From assembly GCF_000165835.1 (NCBI RefSeq), contig NC_014640.1:5580001-5644000 (forward strand): DNA of 64,000 bases. Direction: 5' to 3'. The translations under genes and the position numbers were made by a program. Source of the DNA: Achromobacter xylosoxidans A8. Its GTDB lineage: Bacteria; Pseudomonadota; Gammaproteobacteria; Burkholderiales; Burkholderiaceae_B. The notes under the pieces are model-generated. The model did no database searches. It was not told the DNA's origin and worked only from the letters and a program-made list of their open reading frames with translations. Position 1 is the stretch's first letter, and each line of letters opens with the position of its first letter. Shown one piece after another: positions 52,614 to 61,265 of this stretch.

Positions 52614-53627
52614 TCAGGCCTCGGCGGCCGCGCGCGCGGTGATCGTCACCCAGTACGGCGTGCGGTAGCGCACCTGCACCGGCAAGGTCGCGGGCAGCGC
52701 CGCCAGGACCGCATCGGTGTCGCGCACCTGGAACGCACCCGAGATGCGCAGGTGCGCGGCTTCGGGATCGCACCGCAAAATGCCGGGGCGGTAGCGGCCC
52801 AGTTCCGCCGCGAAGGCGTCCAGGCGCATGCGCTGGGCGTACAGCACGCCGCGCTGCCAGTCGCTGGCGTGCGGATCGGCGGGAGACGGCGGCGACACGC
52901 CCCCGGCCGTCAGGCTGCTCTGTTCGCCAGCCTCCAGGCTGACCAGGCCGCGCGGCTGCGCGGCGCTGCCAACGCGGACCCGCCCTTCCTGCACGCTGAC
53001 CCGGCACAGCCCGCCTTCCTGGCGCACACAGAAGCGCGAGGCCTGCGCCTCGATATCGCCCAGGCTGGTGCGCACCACGAACGGGCGCGCCTGCGGCGCC
53101 GTGTCGGCCACGGCGTGCACCGCGATCTCGCCCGCGCGCAGGCGCAGCAGGCGGGCAGTGGAACTGAACATTACGTCGACGGCGCTGGCCGTGTTCAGCA
53201 GCAGCGTGGAGCCGTCCGCCAAGGCCACTTCGCGCCGCTCGCCCGGCGCGCTGCGATAGTCCGCGGTCCAGTCCAGCGGATCGGCGCGCCAGGCGGCCCA
53301 GCCCACGGGCCCGGCCACCACCAGCGCCACCAGCGTCTTGAGCGCGGCGCGGCGGTTCCTGAGTTCGGGCCGGTTCAAGGTCGCCATGCCCAGCGCCGCC
53401 GGAATCAGCCCGAAACGCTCGTTCACGCGTTGCGCGCGCTGCCAGGCATGCTCGTGCTCGGCCTTACTGGCGCGCCACAGTGCACAGGCGCGCTGGTCGG
53501 CATCGGTGGCGCGGTCGGAACTCAGCCGCAGCAGCCAGCGCGCGGCCTCGCGTGCCACGCCGCGTTCGACGGCGGGCAGCTCGGGCGCCGCTTCGGCCGG
53601 CGCGCTCAGATCGATGCCATGATGCAT
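52614..53627 (-). CDS. hurR: FecR-type anti-sigma/signal-transducing regulator HurR
   Basis: 337 residues. A cytoplasmic N-terminal helix bundle (DUF4880 type: AREAARWLLRLSSDRATDADQRACALWRAS) is followed by one membrane segment (about 94-113) and the FecR domain (REVALADGSTLLLNTASAVDVMFS, VQEGRVRV). It would receive the signal from the BhuR STN domain and control HurI. Its start overlaps hurI by 22 bases. The 112 bases between its start-distal end and bhuR should contain a HurI-dependent promoter, but I could not pick one confidently. Confidence 0.93.
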   Translation of the reverse strand: MHHGIDLSAPAEAAPELPAVERGVAREAARWLLRLSSDRATDADQRACALWRASKAEHEHAWQRAQRVNERFGLIPAALGMATLNRPELRNRRAALKTLVALVVAGPVGWAAWRADPLDWTADYRSAPGERREVALADGSTLLLNTASAVDVMFSSTARLLRLRAGEIAVHAVADTAPQARPFVVRTSLGDIEAQASRFCVRQEGGLCRVSVQEGRVRVGSAAQPRGLVSLEAGEQSSLTAGGVSPPSPADPHASDWQRGVLYAQRMRLDAFAAELGRYRPGILRCDPEAAHLRISGAFQVRDTDAVLAALPATLPVQVRYRTPYWVTITARAAAEA

Positions 53628-54115
53628 TGCTCGAATCCCTTGGCGATGTAGCGGTGGACGGTGCGCAGCGATATGTCGAGGCGGGCGGCGATCTCGCCAT
53701 GGCTCAGGCCTTCGAGCTGCGCCATCAGGAATGCCTGGCGGGCCGACAGCGACAGGCCCGCCAACATCTCGTCGATTTCCTGCAGCGTTTCCAGGATGAT
53801 CAGGCGCTGCTCGGCCGAGGGCGCCAGGGCCTCCGGCATCAGCGCCAGGGCTTCCAGGTAGGCCTGCTCCACCGAACGCCGCCGGTGGTGGTTGAGCAGC
53901 AGGCGCTTGGCGATGGTGGTCAGATAGGCGCGCGGCTCGCGCAGGACGTCCAGTTCATGGCGGTGGCGCAGCACCCGCACGAATGTGTCCTGCGCCAGGT
54001 CGGCCGCGTCGAAGCTGTTGCCCAGCTTGGCGCGCAGCCAGCCGTGCAGCCACCCATGGTGAGCGCGATACAACAAATGGACGTTGTCGCTGGCGGCGAC
54101 CGCAGGATTCGGCAC
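53606..54115 (-). CDS. hurI: Iron-starvation ECF sigma factor HurI
   Basis: 169 residues, FecI-like. Region 2: YRAHHGWLHGWLRAKLGNSFDAADLAQDTFVRVLRHR (about 17-52). Region 4: LEGLSHGEIAARLDISLRTVHRYIAKGFEQC. In Bordetella the homologue switches on bhuRSTUV when BhuR binds haem. The start is GTG at 54115, preceded by GGGAG at six bases. A Fur-like site lies just upstream. Confidence 0.93.
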   Translation of the reverse strand: MPNPAVAASDNVHLLYRAHHGWLHGWLRAKLGNSFDAADLAQDTFVRVLRHRHELDVLREPRAYLTTIAKRLLLNHHRRRSVEQAYLEALALMPEALAPSAEQRLIILETLQEIDEMLAGLSLSARQAFLMAQLEGLSHGEIAARLDISLRTVHRYIAKGFEQCIMASI

Positions 54116-54141
54116 GGAGGACTCCCTGAACTAACAATCAC

Positions 54142-54162
54142 AAATAGAAATCAATCTCATTC
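54142..54162. promoter_or_regulatory. Fur-like box upstream of hurI
   Basis: On the minus strand the bases read GAATGAGATTGATTTCTATTT, close to the dyad ATGAGAATGATTCTCAT found at Fur sites. The patch is AT-rich and 27 bases from the hurI start, fitting iron repression of the sigma factor. Confidence 0.65.
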
Positions 54163-54251
54163 TAAATGCAAAACCATGATTCCGGTCAAGTCCGCGCGCC
54201 GCGCTTGACGGGGATATGATGGGGACGGATTCCTCCCTACAGGCCTGCCTC

Positions 54252-54719
54252 ATGTTCTACGCCGCGCTCAAATTCATCCACCTGATGGCCGTGATCCTCT
54301 GGGTCGGGGGCATGCTGTTTGCGCACTGTTTCCTGCGGCCGGCGGCCGCGCAGTTGGAACCGCCAGTCCGGCTGCGGCTGATGGCGTCGGTGCTGGGTCC
54401 GTTCCTGAATGCCGTGCTGGCGGCCATCCTGCTGATCCTGGCGACCGGCGCGGCAATGATCGGCCAGGAAGCCAGCCAGGCGGCGCAAACGGGCGGCGCT
54501 TTCTTCATGCCGCGCAGCTGGACCCTCATGGCCTCGGGCGGCCTGGTCATGACGGCCATCTACGCCTATATCCGCTTCGTGCTCTACCCCCAGCTGCGGG
54601 CGGCGGTCGCCGCATCCGCCTGGCCGCAGGGCGGGCAGGCCATGGCCGGCATACGCCGCTGGGTCGGCATCAACCTGCTGCTGGGCATCGCCATCGTGGC
54701 CATCGTCTTTCTGGTGTAG
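54252..54719 (+). CDS. CopD-like small integral membrane protein
   Basis: About 155 residues with four predicted membrane helices and conserved His/Trp in FYAALKFIHLMAVILWVGGMLF (the CopD/DUF2214-like opening), then GPFLNAVLAAILLILATGAAM, LMASGGLVMTAIYAYI and a terminal LLLGIAIVAIVFLV. An in-frame ATG pair at 54216/54219 would add 11-12 polar residues; 54252 is preferred because family members begin at this point. Function is unknown; CopD relatives take part in copper uptake. Divergent from the haem locus. Confidence 0.8.
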   Translation: MFYAALKFIHLMAVILWVGGMLFAHCFLRPAAAQLEPPVRLRLMASVLGPFLNAVLAAILLILATGAAMIGQEASQAAQTGGAFFMPRSWTLMASGGLVMTAIYAYIRFVLYPQLRAAVAASAWPQGGQAMAGIRRWVGINLLLGIAIVAIVFLV

Positions 54720-54862
54720 GCGGATATCAACCGCCGGGTGCCAGCTATCGGGCATGCGCAGGCTGGTATCGGAATTCTTTTGCTTGGTGCAATACGCAGT
54801 ACATCCGCGCTGGCCACACTGCGGGTGACTCTCGCGGGCCTACACAAACAAAAGGAATCTCC

Positions 54863-55723
54863 ATGATCAAGCGTGTCTTCCAACTGGCCGCCCTCGGCCT
54901 GTTCGCCTCCGCCTCGGCCGCGCACGCCGCGGCCCCCATCGACAACAGCGCCCTGGACAAACCGGAATTCCGCGAGCACAAGGCCACCTACGGCGTGGTC
55001 TACCGCCTGCCCCAGGACGTCAATGCCATCCTGGACGCCAAGATCAACGCCACACTGAAGGCCGACCTGCTCAAGCTGGGCCTGAAGACCGAAGCCGAAA
55101 CGCCCAACATGCCGCACGTGACGGTGGTGCACATCCACAGCGCCGACCCGCAAACGCCCGCCCGCATGTTGAAGGCCCTGCCCAAGCCGCCGGCCCCGCT
55201 GCAGGTCACGCTGAAGAACTTCTATCCGACCGAAGCCGCCAAGGGCGCGGGCCATCCCTGGTGGCTGGACCTGGGCGTGGTCAAGAGCGGCCAGGGCTTC
55301 GAAGACATGATGCGCTACAACACCGTCGCCACCGCCGCCCTGGCGCCGCTGCGCGACGGCCCGCTGCCGCGCGTCACCGGCCCGGTCTACGCCAAGATGG
55401 GCGATGCCGGAAAGGACCTGGTCAAGACCATGGGCGTGAGCGGCGTGAACATCATGCAGGACGGCAAGGAAGTGCGCGCGCACAACCCGCACACCACGCT
55501 GGTCTACAGCATGGCCTTGTACGACACGCGCCTGCAGGACGCCATGAAGCAGGAGTCCGACAAGTTCAACGCCGTGCTGCCCGACGGCATCAACACCACC
55601 TTCAAGGACGTCTCCATCGTCGAGATCGGCTTCGCCGGCAACGTGGTGCGCGAGATCTACCGCGTCAGCCTGGAGGACGGCTCGGCCATCGACGTGGCCA
55701 CGGGCAAGAAGGTCGGGTCCTAA
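54863..55723 (+). CDS. Secreted protein with 2H-phosphoesterase-like HxT motifs
   Basis: 286 residues. A Sec signal ends at SAAHAAAP (about 24). The mature part has PHVTVVHIH with H85-V-T87 and NPHTTLVYS with H210-T-T212. Two HxT/S motifs about 125 residues apart, each in a beta-strand context, are the signature of the 2H phosphoesterase (LigT/cyclic-phosphodiesterase) superfamily. I do not recognise a named family and no substrate can be read. Export to the periplasm is unusual for these enzymes. AAGGA precedes ATG at 54863. Confidence 0.75.
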   Translation: MIKRVFQLAALGLFASASAAHAAAPIDNSALDKPEFREHKATYGVVYRLPQDVNAILDAKINATLKADLLKLGLKTEAETPNMPHVTVVHIHSADPQTPARMLKALPKPPAPLQVTLKNFYPTEAAKGAGHPWWLDLGVVKSGQGFEDMMRYNTVATAALAPLRDGPLPRVTGPVYAKMGDAGKDLVKTMGVSGVNIMQDGKEVRAHNPHTTLVYSMALYDTRLQDAMKQESDKFNAVLPDGINTTFKDVSIVEIGFAGNVVREIYRVSLEDGSAIDVATGKKVGS

Positions 55724-55828
55724 ACGCCAGCTGCGGGAGCGGCCTCGCCGTTCCCGCTATAAAGTTCCAGCGCACCGACGGGCGACACGCAGCATGAAAG
55801 CGCGATCCGCTGATCGCTGCGGCCCCTG

Positions 55829-55851
55829 ATGCTGCCATTTCGTGGCAGCAT
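55829..55851. repeat. 9-bp perfect inverted repeat upstream of the WYL regulator
   Basis: ATGCTGCCA and TGGCAGCAT surround TTTCG, ending 27 bases before the regulator start. There is no T-tract, so an operator or a leader hairpin is more likely than a terminator. Confidence 0.5.
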
Positions 55852-55878
55852 TATGGATCCGCCATCCCCGCCCGCCCC

Positions 55879-56568
55879 ATGTCCCGCACCGAACGCCTCC
55901 TGGGCCTGCTGCAGACCTTGCGCTGCCATCGCCGCCCCGTCAGCGGCCGCCAGTTGGCCGCCGACCTTGGCGTCAGCATCCGCACGCTGTACCGCGACAT
56001 CGCCACCCTGCAAGCGCAGGGCGCCGAGATCGAGGGCGAGCCGGGCGTGGGCTACGTGCTGCGGCCCGGCTTCATGCTGCCGCCGCTGATGTTCAGCACC
56101 GAAGAGATCGAGGCATTGGTGCTGGGCACCCGCTGGGTAGCGGACCGGGCCGACCCGCGCCTGGCGCAGGCCGCGAGCAATGCGCTGGCCAAGATCGGCG
56201 CAGTGCTGCCGGGCGAGCTGCGCGACGGACTGGATGCGATACCGCTGCTGGTCGGCCCCAGTTCGATGCGGGTGATAGATCGGGTGGACCTGGCGCTGAT
56301 CCGCCACGCCATACGCTGCGAACAGAAAATCGACATCACCTACCGCGACGACAAGGGCGCCGATTCCGCGCGGCTGATCTGGCCGTTTGCGCTGGGCTTC
56401 TTCGACAGTGTGCGCATCGTCATGGCCTGGTGCGAACTGCGCCAGGATTTCCGCCATTTCCGCACCGACCGCATCGCCACCTTGACGCCCGGCCCGCGCT
56501 ATCCCAAGCGCCGGCATGCCCTGCTCAAGGAGTGGCGCGCGATCGAACATACGCCCAAGAAATCCTGA
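55879..56568 (+). CDS. YafY/WYL-domain transcriptional regulator
   Basis: 229 residues. The N-terminal HTH_11 winged helix (ERLLGLLQTLRCHRRPVSGRQLAADLGVSIRTLYRDIATLQAQG, about 5-48) is followed by GVGYVLRPGFMLPPLMFSTEE and a WYL domain (about 140-215), which binds an unknown, often nucleotide, ligand. It precedes a VOC-family gene by 69 bases, a frequent pairing in which the regulator controls the VOC gene. Confidence 0.92.
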   Translation: MSRTERLLGLLQTLRCHRRPVSGRQLAADLGVSIRTLYRDIATLQAQGAEIEGEPGVGYVLRPGFMLPPLMFSTEEIEALVLGTRWVADRADPRLAQAASNALAKIGAVLPGELRDGLDAIPLLVGPSSMRVIDRVDLALIRHAIRCEQKIDITYRDDKGADSARLIWPFALGFFDSVRIVMAWCELRQDFRHFRTDRIATLTPGPRYPKRRHALLKEWRAIEHTPKKS

Positions 56569-56637
56569 TGCAAGCTACTGCCAAAAACTGACAGCACCCC
56601 TGTCTAAGATGAGCGCGTCTACCACCCGGAGCGCATC

Positions 56638-57051
56638 ATGTCAGACACCAATTTCGTCATTTTCTACGTCGAAAAGCCCGCCGCCAGCGCCGCGTTCTAT
56701 AGCGCCCTGCTGCAGCGTCCGCCCGTCGAAAGCTCCCCGACCTTCGCGCTGTTCAGGCTGGATTCCGGCCTGATGCTGGGCCTGTGGTCGCGCTACACCG
56801 TGGAACCGGCCGCCGCCGGCCGCGGCGGCGCGACCGAACTGGCCTTCACCGTCCCCGACGCGCAGGCGCTGGACCGCCGCCATGTGGACTGGAGCCTGCG
56901 CGGCCTGCCCATCCTGCAAGCGCCCACCGACATGGATTTCGGCCGCACCTTCGTGGCGCTGGACCCCGACGGCCACCGGCTGCGCGTGTTCGCGCCGGCG
57001 CCGCAGGAACAGGCCGCGGAGCAGCACGCGCCCGCCATGGCCAGTGCCTGA
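56638..57051 (+). CDS. VOC family (glyoxalase/bleomycin-resistance fold) protein
   Basis: 137 residues with the beta-alpha-beta-beta-beta repeats of the VOC fold: FVIFYVEKPAASAAFYSALL at the start, LMLGLWSRYTVEP, and DMDFGRTFVALDPDGHRLRVFAP at the end with probable metal-ligand positions. The reaction is unknown. It lies downstream of a WYL regulator. Confidence 0.9.
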   Translation: MSDTNFVIFYVEKPAASAAFYSALLQRPPVESSPTFALFRLDSGLMLGLWSRYTVEPAAAGRGGATELAFTVPDAQALDRRHVDWSLRGLPILQAPTDMDFGRTFVALDPDGHRLRVFAPAPQEQAAEQHAPAMASA

Positions 57052-57067
57052 CGCGCGCATATGAAAC

Positions 57068-57096
57068 GGGGGCCTGAGGCTCCCGCCTCAGCCCCC
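57068..57096. terminator. Hairpin between convergent genes
   Basis: GGGGG-C-CTGAGGC pairs with GCCTCAG-CCCCC around a TCCC loop (12 pairs, one bulge). It lies between the VOC gene (+) and the permease gene (-), which end facing each other. It lacks a clear T-tract on either side. Confidence 0.55.
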
Positions 57097-57131
57097 AAAT
57101 CAGGCTTGCGCCCGAACCCGGCGCGGCAACA

Positions 57132-58538
57132 TCAGGAGCGCTGATCGCGCGGGGTCAGCGCCACGGCTTCGCCGCGTCGGCGGAACAGCAGCTGGTACAG
57201 CGCGGCCAGCACCAGCAGGAACGGCACGCCGAACACCAGCGTCATCTTGAAGACGCTGGTGAAGTAGGTGGTGGCCAGAATAGCCAGCATCGCGCCCGCG
57301 CCCAGCAGGGTCAGCACCGGAAAGCCCGGCATGCGGAACGACAGCTTGCCCCCGCCTTCACGCGCCCAGCGGCGGCGAAAGCAATAGTGGGTCACGAAGA
57401 TCATCATCCAGGTGAACAGCGCCCCGAACATCGAAATCGCCATCATCAGCGTGAACGAGGTCTCGGGATACAGCACGTTCAGCACCGCGGCAATGGCGAT
57501 GCCGCTGGTCGACAGCAGCAAGGCGTTCAGCGGCGTGCCGTTGCGGCTCAGCCGGCCGAAGGCGGACGGCGCATGGCCGGCGCGCGACAGGCTGAACATC
57601 ATGCGGGTGGTGATGTACAGCTGGCTGTTCATGGCCGACAGCGCCGCCACCAGCACGATGAAGTTGATGACGCCCGCGGCCCCCGGAATCTCCAGCGCCT
57701 GCATCACCTTGACGAAGGGACTGCCGCCCTTGCCGGCCTCGTCCCAGGGCACGATGGCCAGGATCAGCGCCAGCGTCAGCAAGTAGAACACCACCAGCCG
57801 GACGATGGTGGCGCGGAAGGCCTGCTTGACCGCGCGCTCGGGATCTTCGGCCTCGCCCGCCGCCACCGCAATCATCTCCACGCTGAGGTAGCTGAAGATC
57901 GAGATGACTACCGCGATCCACATGCCCCAGACGCCGTTCGGGAAGAAGCCGCCGTGCGAGGTGTACAGCGCCGTGCCGTACTGCGGATTGCCCCAGACCA
58001 CGTAGGCGCCCAGGATGATGAAGGCCACGATGGCGGTGATCTTGATGGTCGAGAACCAGTATTCAACCGTGCCGAAAGTCTTGACGCTCATGGCGTTGAT
58101 GAAGATCAGCACCGCCGAGAACAGGCAGACCCACTGCCAGCCCGGCACGTCCGGGAACCAGAACTTCATGTACTCCGCCACGGCGGTGACTTCCGTGCCC
58201 ACCGCCAGCACCACGCAGGACCAGTACGCATAGCGCACCAGAAAGCCCGCCAGCGGGCCGACGTAGTGCTCGGCGTAGGCGCCGAACGAGCCCGAGGTGG
58301 AATGCGCCACCGTCATTTCCGCCAGGCAGCCCATCAGCAGCAGCGTGATCAGGCCGCCGATGGCGTAGCTGATGATGACGCTGGGTCCGGCGAAGCCGAT
58401 GGCGAACTTGCTGCCCAGGAACAACCCCGTGCCTATGGCGCCGCCAATGGCGATCATGCTCATCTGGCCCGACGTCAGCCGCCGCTTCAGGCCCTGCTCG
58501 CGTTCGGCGATCTGGCCGAATCCTTTCTGTTGTTGCAT
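57132..58538 (-). CDS. Amino acid permease (APC superfamily, AAT family)
   Basis: 468 residues, 12 membrane segments. LKRRLTSGQMSMIAIGGAIGTGLFLGS is the classic AAT-family opening (about 17-43), with SYAIGGLITLLLMGCLAEM and EMIAVAAGEAEDPERAVKQA in helix 6-7. A proton-coupled importer of an amino acid. GGAGACAA precedes ATG at 58538. The kynureninase gene lies 77 bases upstream on the same strand, so kynurenine, tryptophan or anthranilate-related substrates are plausible, but general amino acids cannot be excluded. Confidence 0.92.
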   Translation of the reverse strand: MQQQKGFGQIAEREQGLKRRLTSGQMSMIAIGGAIGTGLFLGSKFAIGFAGPSVIISYAIGGLITLLLMGCLAEMTVAHSTSGSFGAYAEHYVGPLAGFLVRYAYWSCVVLAVGTEVTAVAEYMKFWFPDVPGWQWVCLFSAVLIFINAMSVKTFGTVEYWFSTIKITAIVAFIILGAYVVWGNPQYGTALYTSHGGFFPNGVWGMWIAVVISIFSYLSVEMIAVAAGEAEDPERAVKQAFRATIVRLVVFYLLTLALILAIVPWDEAGKGGSPFVKVMQALEIPGAAGVINFIVLVAALSAMNSQLYITTRMMFSLSRAGHAPSAFGRLSRNGTPLNALLLSTSGIAIAAVLNVLYPETSFTLMMAISMFGALFTWMMIFVTHYCFRRRWAREGGGKLSFRMPGFPVLTLLGAGAMLAILATTYFTSVFKMTLVFGVPFLLVLAALYQLLFRRRGEAVALTPRDQRS

Positions 58539-58615
58539 TTGTCTCCTCCAGGTCCTGCGCTCTCTTGTGGATGTAGGGCCGGTTCGGCCCGCGCAATACG
58601 GCTGCGTCGCGGCGC

Positions 58616-59866
58616 TCAGGTCACGGCGGCGCGGTGCTTGAATTCCGGTTTGTCCCAGGAACGCGTGTCCAGCACGTCCTTCAGGATGTCGACGGCGTCC
58701 CATACGTCGGCGTAGCCGAAGTACAGCGGCGTCAGGCCAAAGCGCAGCACCTCGGGCTCGCGGTAGTCGCCGATCACGCCGCGCGCGATCAGCGCCTGCA
58801 TCACCTCGAAGCCGTTGGGATGGCGGAAGCTGACGTGGCTGCCGCGGTCGGCGTGCTTGCGCGGCGTCACCAGCGTAAGGGGGTGCTCGGCGCAGCGTTC
58901 TTCGACCAACGCGATGAACAGGTCGCCCAAAGCCAGCGACTTCTTGCGCACCTCGGCCATGTCAGCGGCATGCGCCACGTCCAGACCGCATTCCACCAGC
59001 GACAGCGACACGATGGGTTGGGTGCCGCACAGATAGCGGCGCACGCCGCCCGCCGGCTCGTAGGCCACGGCCATGTCGAACGGCCGCGTGTGGCCCCACC
59101 AGCCGGACAGCGGCTGCCAGAAATCCTTGGTGTGGCGCGGCGCCACCCAGATGAAGGCGGGCGAGCCCGGGCCGCCGTTCAGGTACTTATAGGTGCAGCC
59201 CACGGCGAAGTCGGCGTTGGCGCCGTTCAGGTCCACCGGCACCGCGCCCGCGGCGTGCGCCAGGTCCCAGATGGCCAGCGCGCCGCGCTCGTGCGCCAGC
59301 GCGGTCACAGCGGCCATGTCGTGCATCTGGCCGCTGCGGTAGTTCACGTGCGACAGCAGCATCACCGCCACGGACTCGTCCAGCGCCTTTTCCAGGGGCA
59401 GTTCGTCGTCGATCAGGCGCATTTCGTAGCCCTGCTGCAGCAGGTCGATCATGCCCTGGATCATGTAGAGATCGGTGGGAAAGTTGTCGCGTTCGGACAG
59501 GATGACACGGCGCTGGGGGTGCTGATGCTGCTGGATGCGCAGGGCGGCGGCCAGCGCCTTGAAGATGTTCAGCGAGGTCGTGTCGGTCACGACCAGCTCG
59601 CCTTCGCGCGCGCCCAGCAGGCGGCCCAGCTTGTCGCCCAGGCGGGCGGGCAGTTCGAACCAGCCGGCGGTGTTCCAGCTGCGGATCAGGCCCGTGCCCC
59701 ATTCCTGGCCGATCACGGCGGCGGCGCGGGCGGCGGCGTCCTTGGGCAGCACGCCCAGGGAATTGCCGTCCATGTAGAGCACGCCGGGCGGCAGGTCGAA
59801 ACGGTCTTTGAGGGGCGCCAGGGGATCCTGGCGGTCGGCATTGACGCAGGCGTCGCGGGTGTTCAT
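58616..59866 (-). CDS. kynU: Kynureninase
   Basis: 416 residues, PLP-dependent fold type [16 protein letters not shown] is near 30-44, [11 protein letters not shown] follows, and the PLP lysine is in [27 protein letters not shown] and [16 protein letters not shown] are kynureninase-specific. It splits kynurenine into anthranilate and alanine. TTGGAG precedes ATG at 59866. Neither kynA nor a linked kynB is in the window. The gene is divergent from an Lrp/AsnC regulator. Confidence 0.95.
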   Translation of the reverse strand: MNTRDACVNADRQDPLAPLKDRFDLPPGVLYMDGNSLGVLPKDAAARAAAVIGQEWGTGLIRSWNTAGWFELPARLGDKLGRLLGAREGELVVTDTTSLNIFKALAAALRIQQHQHPQRRVILSERDNFPTDLYMIQGMIDLLQQGYEMRLIDDELPLEKALDESVAVMLLSHVNYRSGQMHDMAAVTALAHERGALAIWDLAHAAGAVPVDLNGANADFAVGCTYKYLNGGPGSPAFIWVAPRHTKDFWQPLSGWWGHTRPFDMAVAYEPAGGVRRYLCGTQPIVSLSLVECGLDVAHAADMAEVRKKSLALGDLFIALVEERCAEHPLTLVTPRKHADRGSHVSFRHPNGFEVMQALIARGVIGDYREPEVLRFGLTPLYFGYADVWDAVDILKDVLDTRSWDKPEFKHRAAVT

Positions 59867-59965
59867 TTTCTGCTCCAAGAGGCTATATTCTGGGTACATA
59901 CTATCAGCGCGATCGGGCTGATAAATTGCAAAATCAGGCGCGGAATACCCTAGGTTTCCGCATTG

Positions 59966-60003
59966 GATTGCACGTAGTCCGTATTTTTGGAATTTGATTG
60001 CAC
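59966..60003. promoter_or_regulatory. Direct repeats, candidate Lrp/AsnC (KynR) sites
   Basis: GATTGCAC occurs at 59966-59973 and 59996-60003, exactly 30 bases apart (about three helical turns). The core ATTGCA recurs at 59925-59930, another 42 bases upstream. All lie between the divergent kynU and Lrp-type genes, and Lrp-family octamers typically bind phased sites. Confidence 0.5.
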
Positions 60004-60004
60004 C

Positions 60005-60478
60005 ATGCAGATCGACGCCATAGACCAGCGCATTCTTTACCGGCTGCAGGAAGACGGCCACCTCAGCAACCAGGACTTGGCCGAGCAGGTGGCGCTGTCG
60101 CCCTCGGCCTGCCTGCGGCGGGTGCGCGCCCTGGAGGAAAGCGGACTGATCCGCAACTATCGCGCCGTGCTGGACGCGGAAAAGCTGGGTTTCGAGCTGG
60201 AGGCCATCGTCCATGTGTCGCTGGACCAGTCGCGCCCGGGCTGGCACGAGGAGTTTCTGGCCGGCATCGCGCTGCATGATGAGATCACCGAGGCCAGCAT
60301 CGTGACCGGCGCGTCCAACTACATCCTGACAGTCAGCACGCGCAATCTGAAGGCGTTCTCACTGTTCGTCGAAGACAAGCTAAGCAAGATCCCGGGCGTG
60401 CGGAATCTGTCCTCGCATATCGTCATGCGCAAAGTGAAGAACCGCGGCGGCATGCTGCCGCTGGCAAGCTGGCGCTAG
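60005..60478 (+). CDS. kynR: Lrp/AsnC family regulator, KynR-like
   Basis: 157 residues. Helix-turn-helix about 5-50 ([42 protein letters not shown]) and a C-terminal RAM domain ([32 protein letters not shown]). In Pseudomonas an Lrp/AsnC protein, KynR, activates kynBU in response to kynurenine. The divergent position beside kynU supports the same role here. ATG at 60005 is the first plausible start. Confidence 0.85.
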   Translation: MQIDAIDQRILYRLQEDGHLSNQDLAEQVALSPSACLRRVRALEESGLIRNYRAVLDAEKLGFELEAIVHVSLDQSRPGWHEEFLAGIALHDEITEASIVTGASNYILTVSTRNLKAFSLFVEDKLSKIPGVRNLSSHIVMRKVKNRGGMLPLASWR

Positions 60479-60550
60479 ACCGGCAGCGCCGGCTCGCCAG
60501 CGCGGGCATCGGCCCAGGCCTGGATTTACAGGCGCCGGAAACGGCCCGGA

Positions 60551-61180
60551 TCAGGCCGGACTCAGCCTCAGGAAGCCGAACACCGTCACGAAGTGGCAGG
60601 CCGTGCCGCCCATGACGAACAGGTGCCAGATGCCGTGGGCATGCGGCCAGCGCTGGTCATTGGCGTAGAACAGGGTGCCGGCGGTATAAATCGCCGCGCC
60701 CGCCAGCAGCCAGGCGAGCCCGGCCGCGGACAAGGCGCCCGCTATCGGCGCTGCAAACATCACGCCCAGCCAGCCCATCGCCAGATACAGCGGCAGGGCC
60801 GGCGCCGCGCCGCGCGCCCACCACAGTTCGCGGCTGATGCCGACCGCGGCCAGCGCCCAGATCGCCACGCCCATGGCCGCGCCCCAGCCGTGCTCCACCG
60901 GCCCGTAGGCCAGCGGCGTGTAGGTGCCGGCGATCAGCAGGTAGATCGCGCAATGGTCGGCCTTGGCCCACAGCGCCTTGCGGCGGCCGCGGGTGCAATG
61001 GAACAGCACCGACGAGGCATAGACCGCGATCATCGACGCGGCGAACACGGCGCAGGCAACGACCTGCCGCGTGTCCACCTTCAGTTCGGCGGCGCGGGCG
61101 ATCAGCGCGCCCGAGGCGGCCACGGCGAGCGCCAGGCCGGCCAGGTGCGTCGCGCCGTTGAATCGTTCGCCCTTGTACAT
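60551..61180 (-). CDS. Haemolysin III family (TrhA/YqfA-like) membrane protein
   Basis: 209 residues, seven predicted helices. ERFNGATHLAGLALAVAA at the start, SSVLFHCTRGRRKALWAKADHCAIYLLIAGTYTPL in the middle and HAHGIWHLFVMGGTACHFVTVF at the end carry the conserved Ser/His/Asp set of the PAQR/haemolysin III superfamily. These are thought to be membrane hydrolases or homeostasis factors. ATG at 61180 has GGAGGG six bases upstream. Confidence 0.92.
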   Translation of the reverse strand: MYKGERFNGATHLAGLALAVAASGALIARAAELKVDTRQVVACAVFAASMIAVYASSVLFHCTRGRRKALWAKADHCAIYLLIAGTYTPLAYGPVEHGWGAAMGVAIWALAAVGISRELWWARGAAPALPLYLAMGWLGVMFAAPIAGALSAAGLAWLLAGAAIYTAGTLFYANDQRWPHAHGIWHLFVMGGTACHFVTVFGFLRLSPA

Positions 61181-61265
61181 GCACGCCCTCCGCCCGCCGG
61201 CCATGCGCCGGCGCCACCCATGATGGCCCGGTTGTGTGACAGGCCGAGGTCAGGGCGGCATGGCG

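Noticed and set aside
60481..60494. Small hairpin after the kynR-like gene as a terminator
   Set aside because: The stem (CCGGC/GCCGG) is only five pairs with no T-tract, and is common by chance in GC-rich DNA.
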